NCBI GenBank assembly: GCA_900541245.1
Contig: UQIS01000026.1
Span: forward strand, 1 to 35,401
Origin: an uncultured Collinsella sp.
GTDB lineage: Bacteria; Actinomycetota; Coriobacteriia; Coriobacteriales; Coriobacteriaceae
Direction of reading: 5' to 3'
Length of the DNA: 35,401 nt
Shown: positions 18,815-25,010 of the stretch, in pieces
Layout of the letters: every line of letters begins with the position of its first letter
Numbering within the stretch: position 1 is the stretch's first letter
Made by a program: the position numbers and the translations under genes
The notes under the pieces: model-generated
Told to the model about the DNA's origin: nothing
What the model saw: the letters and a program-made list of their open reading frames with translations, nothing else
Database searches by the model: none

Positions 18815-18844
18815 TTCGCACGTACCTAGACGCTTTGATATAGT
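18815..18844 (+). promoter_or_regulatory. promoter of the hemolysin III-type gene
   Basis: TTCGCA (18815-18820) and TATAGT (18839-18844) are separated by 18 bases. The start site would lie near 18851, about 30 bases before the ATG. The region between the divergent genes also contains short palindromes such as GTTGATGCGTCAAC, possible operator sites. Confidence 0.45.
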
Positions 18845-18879
18845 GTTGAGAACTCTTTACGTTGGAGGATGTAACCGGC

Positions 18880-19563
18880 ATGTCCGATTCGAGCGACAGT
18901 TCTAAGCCGCGACCCAAGACCGCGGCCGTTCCACACTACACAGTGGGCGAGGAGATCATGAACTCCGTCACCCATGGTGTCGGCTGCCTGCTGGGTATCG
19001 CGGGCCTGGTGCTCCTGATCGTATTCGCCGCCCTGCGCGGCGGAGGCCCGGCCCATATGGCCGCGGCGATTGTCTATGGCGTCAGCATTATCCTCGAATA
19101 CCTAGCCTCCACGCTCTACCACGCGATTCAGCCCGCGCGCGCCAAGCACGTGTTTCGCATCATCGACCACAGCTGCATCTACCTGCTCATTGCGGGCAGC
19201 TATACGCCGTTTTGCCTTATCACGCTCGCAAACGACGGCGGCCCTGCGCTGTTCTTTGCCGTATGGGCCATCGCCATTATCGGCATCGCTCTCGAGTGCT
19301 TCCTACGCGAGCGTCAACCGCACTGGGTAAGCGGCCTGGTCTACCTGCTGATGGGCTGGCTCGTTGTCTTTAAGCTGCCCGAACTTGTTGCGCTGCTCAA
19401 CCCCGTGGCACTTGCCCTGCTCGCCGTCGGCGGCGTGTGCTACACCGCGGGCGTGCCGTTCTATATCGCCAAAAACGTGCGCTATCTGCACAGCGTGTTT
19501 CACCTGTGGGTGCTCGCCGGCAGCATCTTCCAGTTCATGGCGGTGATCCTCTTCGTAATCTAG
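18880..19563 (+). CDS. hemolysin III / PAQR family membrane protein (YqfA/TrhA-like)
   Basis: A 227-residue, seven-helix membrane protein. Family motifs are visible in order: EIMNSVTHGVG near residue 22, ILEYLASTLYHAI, a DHSCIYLLIAGSYTPF block, and the C-terminal SVFHLWVLAGSIFQF. The conserved Ser, His and Asp residues of the PAQR metal site are present. Bacterial members are called hemolysin III or TrhA and are tied to membrane lipid energetics rather than proven haemolysis. The ATG at 18880 is preceded by GGAGG at 18864-18868; an in-frame TTG earlier lies over that site and is unlikely. No close operon partner upstream; the CNNM gene begins 110 bases downstream. Confidence 0.92.
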   Translation: MSDSSDSSKPRPKTAAVPHYTVGEEIMNSVTHGVGCLLGIAGLVLLIVFAALRGGGPAHMAAAIVYGVSIILEYLASTLYHAIQPARAKHVFRIIDHSCIYLLIAGSYTPFCLITLANDGGPALFFAVWAIAIIGIALECFLRERQPHWVSGLVYLLMGWLVVFKLPELVALLNPVALALLAVGGVCYTAGVPFYIAKNVRYLHSVFHLWVLAGSIFQFMAVILFVI

Positions 19564-19673
19564 CGACCACGCCTGCGCGCCCGCGTTCTCGTTTGGGCGC
19601 CGGTGCAATTGCCGTATCCGCCATCAACGTTTTAACCTGACGTCCCGAATCTTGGAGGTTCGAGAAACTCCCG

Positions 19674-21047
19674 ATGGACATAACCATCTCCCTTATCACC
19701 ACCCTCGTTTTGACCCTCATCAACGGCTACTTCTCTATGTCCGAGATGGCGCTTACCACGGCCAAGCGCGCCGTGTTGGAGCACGAGGCCGAGGAAGGCG
19801 ACAAGCGCGCCGAGCGTGCCATTAAGCTGGCTGCCGACTCCGACCAGCTGCTCGCCACCATCCAGGTTGCCATTACGCTCGTGGGCTTCGCCTCGTCCGC
19901 CGTCGCCTCGACGAGTCTGTCCGACCCGCTCGCCACGTGGCTCATGAGCTTTGGCATCGCGCCGCTCTCCGCCATCGCGCGCGGCCTGGCGCCGGTCATC
20001 ATCACCGTCGCGGTCGCCTTCGTGTCCATCGTGATCGGCGAGCTCGTCCCCAAGCGCATCGGCCTGGCCAATGCCGAGGGCGTGTCCAAGCAGGTCGTGG
20101 GACCGTTGTCGTTTTTCCAAAAGATCGCCCGTCCGCTCGTGTGGCTGACCGGCGCCTGCTCCGATGGCCTGGCCCGCATCCTGCGCATCAAGAGCGCCGA
20201 CGACCGCCAAAACGTCTCGGAAGAAGAGATCAAGTACATGGTCTCGGAGCAGGACGACCTGCTCGACGAGGAAAAGCGTATGATCCACGAGATCTTTGAC
20301 TTGGGCGATACCGTTGCCCGCGAGGTCATGGTGCCGCGCGTGGACACCACCATGTGCGAGGACGACGAGACGGTCGCCGACGTGTTGTCCACCATGCGCC
20401 AGACCGGCTTCAGCCGCATCCCCGTCTATCATGAGGATCCCGACAACGTCGCCGGCATTGCGCACATCAAGGACCTGATTCAGCCCGCGCTCGACGGCAA
20501 GGGCGACCAGCCCATCGCCGGCTTTTTGCGCGACGCCACCTTTGTGCCCGACACCAAGGACATCCTGCCGCTGCTGTCCGAGATGCAGACCTCGCACGAC
20601 CAGATCGTGGTGGTCGTGGACGAGTACGGCGGCACGGCCGGCATTATCACCATCGAGGATATCGTCGAGGAGATCGTCGGCGAGATCGAGGACGAGTTCG
20701 ACCCCGACAACAAGTATCTCACGCGCCTTTCGCGCCGCGAGTGGCTCGTTGATGGGCGTTTTTCGTGCGATGACGCGATTGAGCTTGGTTGGCCGCTCGA
20801 GGAAAGCGATGATTATGAGACCATCGCCGGCTGGATTTTGGAGCTTTGCGACTCGGTGCCCGACATCGGAGAGGTATTTGAGGTTGCGGGGTACAAGTTC
20901 AAGGTGCAGTCGATGCGTGGCCAGCGCATCTCGCTCATTCGCGTGATCGCTCCGGCCGAAACCGATAAGAAGGATTCCGAGTCTTCGGCAGAGAAGCCGG
21001 CGGCGTCGGGTGCGGGTTCCGCGAATCCGCACGACGGCGACGAGTAG
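19674..21047 (+). CDS. CNNM/CorC-type (hemolysin C family) membrane protein
   Basis: A 457-residue protein of the CNNM/CorC family. The DUF21 transmembrane domain (about 1-190) has the typical FSMSEMALTTAKR start. A CBS pair follows (about 205-330), including TGFSRIPVYHEDPDNVAGI and VVVDEYGGTAGIITIEDIVEEIVGEIEDEFD. The CorC_HlyC transporter-associated domain spans about 345-435. Family members transport or regulate Mg2+ (and Co2+) at the cytoplasmic membrane. The Ser/Ala-rich tail is probably disordered. The best ribosome site (GGAGG at 19654) is 15 bases from the ATG, longer than usual. The next gene begins 24 bases after the stop codon, so co-transcription is likely. Confidence 0.92.
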   Translation: MDITISLITTLVLTLINGYFSMSEMALTTAKRAVLEHEAEEGDKRAERAIKLAADSDQLLATIQVAITLVGFASSAVASTSLSDPLATWLMSFGIAPLSAIARGLAPVIITVAVAFVSIVIGELVPKRIGLANAEGVSKQVVGPLSFFQKIARPLVWLTGACSDGLARILRIKSADDRQNVSEEEIKYMVSEQDDLLDEEKRMIHEIFDLGDTVAREVMVPRVDTTMCEDDETVADVLSTMRQTGFSRIPVYHEDPDNVAGIAHIKDLIQPALDGKGDQPIAGFLRDATFVPDTKDILPLLSEMQTSHDQIVVVVDEYGGTAGIITIEDIVEEIVGEIEDEFDPDNKYLTRLSRREWLVDGRFSCDDAIELGWPLEESDDYETIAGWILELCDSVPDIGEVFEVAGYKFKVQSMRGQRISLIRVIAPAETDKKDSESSAEKPAASGAGSANPHDGDE

Positions 21048-21071
21048 GACAAGGAAGAGTAGGGGAGAGTT

Positions 21072-21905
21072 ATGGCAGGCCTGTTCAACATCCTTAAGGT
21101 CACCGTCAGCGAGGACAAGATCTGCGCGCATGTGCTGGTGAACCCCGGCATGCCGCTCATGACCTCGGAGGATATCGAGGCCACGGCGCGCGTGTATTAC
21201 CTGGTGCCGGCGATTGCCAAGCACCTGTGCCTGGGTGATTCCGGTCGCGAGTTCCAGGACTGCATGGGCCAGACCGAGCTTTGCCATCTGCTGGAGCACG
21301 TGACGGTCGAGCTCATGAACGAGACCGGTCTTGCCGGTAGCATCTCGTGCGGCCGCACGCGCGTAAGTGAGCACGACGAGCGCGTCTTTGAGGTTGAGCT
21401 TTCGTGCCCCGACGACGCGCTGGCCATCGGTGCGCTGTCTTCGGCCACCTTTATGATGGACTGGGCGTACCTGCACGCCGACCAGCCTGCCCCCGACGTG
21501 GAAGGCACGGTCGCGGGCCTGCGCAACCTGGTGCTGGGCATGCGCGCCGAGGCCGAGGGCAAGGATCCTCACGAGGCCGTCGCCACTGCGAACGGCGAAG
21601 ATGCTGCCGAGGACGAGGGCGCTGACGAGGGCGATGTGCCGGCCGACGCCGAGCCCGTTGCCGATGCGACCGCCGAGCCTGTTCCCACCGAGCCCCAGGG
21701 TGTCCCCAACTTTGACGACGAGCCCCAGGCGGCGATTGATACCGAGGGCGCGGTTGCCGAGAACCACGAGGCTTCCGCTGCCGTCTTTGGCGGTGCGGCG
21801 ACGGTTCCGGCAGGACCTGCGCATGAGGGCAGCCTGCCGCTCGTGGACGGCGCCGGCGAGGACCCGGGTGCCACGGCGGCCATGCCGGCTATGCCCCAAG
21901 AGTAG
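21072..21905 (+). CDS. standalone cyanophycin-synthetase N-terminal-like domain with disordered tail
   Basis: A 277-residue soluble protein. Residues about 1-155 resemble the N-terminal domain of cyanophycin synthetase (CphA). The order of landmarks agrees: a region ending near PAIAKHLC (46-53), then HLLEHVTVELMNETG (72-86), then CGRTR (93-97), a beta segment VFEVELSCPDD (105-115) and a helix ending VAGLRNLV. In CphA the corresponding motifs are of the form GH(I/V)xEHxALEL and GFGRTR. The ATP-grasp and Mur-ligase-like domains of CphA are absent. From about 160 to the end the sequence is Ala/Glu/Pro-rich and low in complexity. The ATG has GGGGAGAG upstream. The family assignment comes from recalled motifs, without a database search. 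Its role is unknown. Confidence 0.72.
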   Translation: MAGLFNILKVTVSEDKICAHVLVNPGMPLMTSEDIEATARVYYLVPAIAKHLCLGDSGREFQDCMGQTELCHLLEHVTVELMNETGLAGSISCGRTRVSEHDERVFEVELSCPDDALAIGALSSATFMMDWAYLHADQPAPDVEGTVAGLRNLVLGMRAEAEGKDPHEAVATANGEDAAEDEGADEGDVPADAEPVADATAEPVPTEPQGVPNFDDEPQAAIDTEGAVAENHEASAAVFGGAATVPAGPAHEGSLPLVDGAGEDPGATAAMPAMPQE

Positions 21906-21984
21906 GCCTACGCGTTTATCACCATCACGTACCTGCGCCTTTGCCGTACGTAGATGAGCGGAGCGGCAAGTGATGCGCTGCGGG

Positions 21985-21990
21985 TATAAT
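21985..21990 (+). promoter_or_regulatory. consensus -10 box of the YtxH/PRC operon
   Basis: TATAAT (21985-21990) matches the consensus exactly and lies 51 bases before the ATG at 22042. The -35 region (about 21961-21967) is GC-rich and poor. Confidence 0.5.
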
Positions 21991-22041
21991 GGACAACATT
22001 CAAACGGTGGGCACCGACGTGCCCGCAGGAGAGGAATGATC

Positions 22042-22431
22042 ATGGGTAAGACTTTCAGCTTTGTCTCCGGCGCACTTTTTGGTGCCGCTGCCGGCGCTAT
22101 TGTCGGCGTTGCTCTGGCCCCGCGCTCGGGCGCCGAGACCCGCGCCATGGCTGCCGATATCGCCAACGACGCCTGGGACAATATGCGCGACACTTACGAG
22201 CACAGCGCCGAGGAGGCCCGTGCTGCGGTGAATGACTTTGGCCCGATGGTCGACGCCAAGACCGACGACCTGCGCGCCAAGGTCGACCTGGCCCGCGAGC
22301 GCATGGACCAGCTGCGCGAGCAGCTCAACGACGCCATTTCGGGCGGCAACGTGACGCCTGCCGCCGACGTCGTGGTCGAGAACGCCGTCGAGGCTGATAC
22401 CGAGGCTGCGGAGCCCTCGACCGAGGCATAA
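22042..22431 (+). CDS. YtxH-like small membrane/envelope protein
   Basis: A 129-residue protein. Its N-terminus has a Gly/Ala-rich hydrophobic helix (about 5-26) ending in LAPRSGAETR, the hallmark of YtxH/gas-vesicle-like proteins. A long amphipathic, probably coiled-coil helix (about 30-105) and an acidic tail follow. YtxH proteins are linked to general stress in Bacillus; no molecular function is established. AGGAGAGG lies 7 bases before the ATG at 22042; the ATG at 22036 is too close to it. The stop codon overlaps the start of the next gene (TAATG). Confidence 0.82.
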   Translation: MGKTFSFVSGALFGAAAGAIVGVALAPRSGAETRAMAADIANDAWDNMRDTYEHSAEEARAAVNDFGPMVDAKTDDLRAKVDLARERMDQLREQLNDAISGGNVTPAADVVVENAVEADTEAAEPSTEA

Positions 22432-23186
22432 TGCGCGCCGGGGATTTTGTCGGCGCCAAGATCTATCGCAAGCCCACCGAGGACAAGCGCACCAAAAAGG
22501 ACGGCACGCCGCGCAGCCCTAAAAAGCTCGGAAAGATTCACTTTCCGGTCTTTACCCCGGGCGGTACGCGCGTGGTCGGCTTTATGGTCCGCCAGTCCGA
22601 TATCGCGGGCATGATCGAGCGCCCCGATCGATTCGTAGCGCTCGACGCCATTGGTGTCTACGAGGGCGCCATTGCGGTCGATGACGTCAAGGACACGTAC
22701 GATACCGCTGCGGCCAAGCGCCTCGACATCAACTTGGACGATTGCATCATCTGGGTCGGTATGGACGTGCGCACGGAATCGGGCGACGTCGTGGGCTATT
22801 GCTCGGACGTTGAGTTCAAGCCGCGCTCGGGCATCGTGCAGGCATTCTATGTGACCGCCGGTGCTGCTTCGAGTGTTTTGGTTGGTGACACGCAGGTGCC
22901 GCCGACGATGCTGCGCGGCTACGAGAACGGCGCGATGGTCGTCTCGGACGAGGTCAAGTCGCTCGGGTATTCGGGCGGTGCGGCTGCCAAGGCCGCCGAG
23001 GCCAGCGTCGTGGTGGGCGACAAGGTCAAAAAGGGCGCCAAGGTGCTCGACGACAAGGGATCGGTTGCCGTGGACAAGGGCAGTCGCGCACTGGGCAAGC
23101 AGCTCGGCAAGACGCGCGGCATGTTCAAGGCCTTTAAGGACGAATACCAAAAGGCGAGCGGAGGCTCGTCAAAAGCTACAAAATAG
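22431..23186 (+). CDS. PRC-barrel domain protein
   Basis: A 251-residue protein without signal peptide. Two PRC-barrel-like beta domains are visible (about 35-85 and 100-165). The second contains WVGMDVRTESGDVVGYCSDVEF, with the usual G..G...D pattern. The C-terminal 80 residues are Lys/Ala/Gly-rich and probably helical. The gene overlaps the YtxH-like gene by one base, so the two proteins are made together and may act together at the membrane. PRC barrels act as protein or ligand adaptors. The precise role is unknown. Confidence 0.72.
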   Translation: MRAGDFVGAKIYRKPTEDKRTKKDGTPRSPKKLGKIHFPVFTPGGTRVVGFMVRQSDIAGMIERPDRFVALDAIGVYEGAIAVDDVKDTYDTAAAKRLDINLDDCIIWVGMDVRTESGDVVGYCSDVEFKPRSGIVQAFYVTAGAASSVLVGDTQVPPTMLRGYENGAMVVSDEVKSLGYSGGAAAKAAEASVVVGDKVKKGAKVLDDKGSVAVDKGSRALGKQLGKTRGMFKAFKDEYQKASGGSSKATK

Positions 23187-23207
23187 CGACGTACCAAATG
23201 ATGGGAG

Positions 23208-23237
23208 GCAAGCCGGAGACCTGTTGCTCCGGCTTGC
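23208..23237 (+). terminator. hairpin after the PRC-barrel gene
   Basis: An 11-bp stem GCAAGCCGGAG (23208-23218) with its complement at 23227-23237 is followed by TGTGTTT. The T-run is short, so termination may be partial. The next ribosome site begins within 10 bases. Confidence 0.6.
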
Positions 23238-23258
23238 TGTGTTTATGGGGGAGGGCAC

Positions 23259-24665
23259 ATGCGCCAAAACGGATCCAACTTAAACGGGCGTTCGGGTGCG
23301 CGTCCGACGGCGCGCCGCGACCTGGGGCAGCTGCCCAGCGGTCAGCGCAAGCGTCACCGTAAGCCCGGCGCGATGTATCTCAACCATAGCCGCGGCTTTA
23401 GCGACCGCAGTGCGCGCATCGGCAACAGCCGTACGCCCCGTCGTTCGTCTCGCCTGCCCTACGCGCTCATCGCCGTGGGTTGCGCGCTCGTGCTGTTTAT
23501 CGCTGCCGTCGTGGGCTACGTCAACCGCAGTGTGGACGTGGAGCTCAACGGCCAGAAGACCGCGGTGCGTGTGGGCTCTACGCTGCAGAATCTCATCGAC
23601 GACCAGGAGTTGACTGACACCTACGACGCAGGCGACCTGCTGGCCGTCGATGACAGCGTGCTCAAGCGCCATGGGGGCGAAAAGCTGTCGGTGAAGGTCG
23701 ACGGCAAGCGCGTGAAGCAGGGCAAATGGGATAGCCGCGAACTCGAGGGCGGCGAGAAGGTGACGGTCAAGGATGGCCGTAACACTTACGAGAAGCACGA
23801 GGTTCAGGCTACGGTTATCGAGCCCAAGCTCAAGGTCGAGGGCACGGGCGCTATCGAGTATGTGCAGACATGGGGTGTCCAGGGCCGATCCGAGGTGTGG
23901 GTTGGTGAGCAGTCAGGCAAGACGCAAGACCGCGGCGAGGTTGTGCCCGCCACCGATTGCGTTGTTGCGTGCGCCAGCGTGGCGCCCAAGGGCAACAAAA
24001 AGTACGTGGCACTGACGTTTGACGAGGGTCCGAGCGGCGCCACCAAACAGATCTTGCAGGTGCTCAAGGAAAAGGGCGTCACCGCGACGTTCTTCCTTTC
24101 GGGCGATGCGGCCGAGGCCTCGCCTGCCACGGCCAAGGCGATTGTCGACGCCGGGTGCGAGATCGGATCCAACAGCTACAGCGACGATTCGCTCAAGGGT
24201 CAGGACCGTGAGACGGTACGCGAACAGATCACGAAAGGCACCGATGCGATTAAGTCGGCGACCGGCGTGAAGACGATGCTGCTGCGTGCTCCCTACGCTG
24301 CCTTTGACGAGCAAAACTGGATTGATGCGATGGACCTGGTCTCCGCCGTGGTCTCGTGGAATATTGACTCGGGCGACTGGCTGCTCAACGGTGCCGACGA
24401 GCAGGTCTCGACGGTGCTCGATTCGGTGACGCCGGGCAATATCGTGCTGCTCACCGATAGAGACGAATGCGCCGAGCAGACGCTCGAGGCGCTGCCGCAG
24501 ATTATCGATGGCCTTGTCGCCGACGGCTACAAGATCGTGACGCTCAGCGACCTGGTCAAGACGGACACGTCGCTGAGCAAAAAGCTCACCTCGCTGACGA
24601 AGGCCACCATGCCCAAGGACGCCGTGTTCCCCCAACTTGCCGAGGACGAAGATACCACAGAGTAG
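23259..24665 (+). CDS. NodB-fold polysaccharide deacetylase homologue with altered metal site
   Basis: A 468-residue protein with a basic cytoplasmic N-terminus, one membrane helix (about 68-88), a DUF348/ubiquitin-like beta region (about 91-190) and an extracellular NodB homology domain (about 248-435). Family deacetylases use TFDDGP, H(S/T)xxH, RxPY, D..DW and a late LLHD. Here motif 1 is TFDEGP (253-258), so Asp255 stays but the metal ligand Asp is Glu. The H(S/T)xxH motif is NSYSD (305-309), so both His ligands are lost. The late His is Thr399. RAPY (343-346) and DSGDW (370-374) are kept. The fold is clear, but Zn-dependent deacetylation is doubtful. A strong GGGGGAGGG site precedes the ATG. 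The stop codon TAG runs into a U-type repeat. Confidence 0.88.
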   Translation: MRQNGSNLNGRSGARPTARRDLGQLPSGQRKRHRKPGAMYLNHSRGFSDRSARIGNSRTPRRSSRLPYALIAVGCALVLFIAAVVGYVNRSVDVELNGQKTAVRVGSTLQNLIDDQELTDTYDAGDLLAVDDSVLKRHGGEKLSVKVDGKRVKQGKWDSRELEGGEKVTVKDGRNTYEKHEVQATVIEPKLKVEGTGAIEYVQTWGVQGRSEVWVGEQSGKTQDRGEVVPATDCVVACASVAPKGNKKYVALTFDEGPSGATKQILQVLKEKGVTATFFLSGDAAEASPATAKAIVDAGCEIGSNSYSDDSLKGQDRETVREQITKGTDAIKSATGVKTMLLRAPYAAFDEQNWIDAMDLVSAVVSWNIDSGDWLLNGADEQVSTVLDSVTPGNIVLLTDRDECAEQTLEALPQIIDGLVADGYKIVTLSDLVKTDTSLSKKLTSLTKATMPKDAVFPQLAEDEDTTE

Positions 24666-24702
24666 TCATTGGGTAGTCATTTAAGAACGTCCCCAATGAC
24701 TA
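24663..24702. repeat. U-type hairpin repeat beginning at a stop codon
   Basis: The stop codon TAG of the NodB-like gene is the first triplet of TAGTCATTGGG (24663-24673), a partial unit. A complete inverted U unit follows at 24674-24702, with a perfect 8-bp stem TAGTCATT/AATGACTA. It differs by one base from the unit at 16276-16304. Confidence 0.82.
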
Positions 24703-24776
24703 TGTCACGGATGCGTCAGCGTTTGGTATGCCTGCAATGTGCAGCGCATAAATTCGATGCCGCAGGGCGATGCTGA

Positions 24777-24785
24777 TGCTATAGT
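24777..24785 (+). promoter_or_regulatory. candidate extended -10 promoter of the cation-transport operon
   Basis: TGCTATAGT (24777-24785) fits an extended -10 element (TGn then TATAGT). No good -35 is visible. Initiation near 24792 would give a leader of about 200 bases before the TTG start at 24994. Confidence 0.42.
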
Positions 24786-24800
24786 TACTGCGGTTAATGA

Positions 24801-24970
24801 GGGTCAAGAGAAAGGTTACAGGTGAAATCCAAACCTCGACCATACAGTCGATGACCCCATGCAGGTGCTTTTTGCGCATGCACGGGGTGTAAGCGTCGAG
24901 CGGCGTGCCGCCCGCGCATGCGTATACATATCCAGAAGCCCCCGGACGTCGCACATGCGGCCGCGTCCGG
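24801..24970 (+). ncRNA. structured leader with mutually exclusive stems, candidate riboswitch or attenuator
   Basis: The leader can form a three-way junction. P1 is GGGTCA (24801-24806) with TGACCC (24852-24857). P2 is AGGTT (24813-24817) with AACCT (24832-24836). P3 is CGAC (24837-24840) with GTCG (24847-24850). The 3' strand of P1 is also the 5' strand of another stem, 24854-24863 with 24879-24888 (ten pairs, one mismatch), so the two folds exclude each other. A last hairpin (24942-24948 with 24964-24970) ends on the GGAGG ribosome site at 24969-24973. It does not show the conserved M-box segments that I know. It is a hypothesis from pairing by eye. Confidence 0.45.
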
Positions 24971-24977
24971 AGGAATA

Positions 24978-25010
24978 ATGATGGGGAGCACCATTGAATT
25001 ATCTGAGTGA
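24978..25010 (+). CDS. 10-codon upstream open frame overlapping the transporter start
   Basis: ATG at 24978 follows GGAGG (24969-24973) at 4-base spacing and encodes MMGSTIELSE before TGA at 25008-25010. It overlaps the first codons of the MgtE-N/CBS gene (TTG at 24994) in another frame. It could be a leader peptide that couples or blocks translation of that gene. The strong ribosome site and the weak TTG start downstream are what support it. A chance frame is possible. Confidence 0.4.
   Translation: MMGSTIELSE

Noticed and set aside
19632..22193. 853-codon minus-strand open frame under the CNNM and CphA-N-like genes
   Set aside because: Antisense shadow; composition and lack of motifs argue against a protein.
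24801..24970. M-box magnesium riboswitch
   Set aside because: The conserved M-box segments (for example GGUGAGGCUCC and GCUAAAGCUCUACGA) are not present; kept only as an unassigned structured leader.
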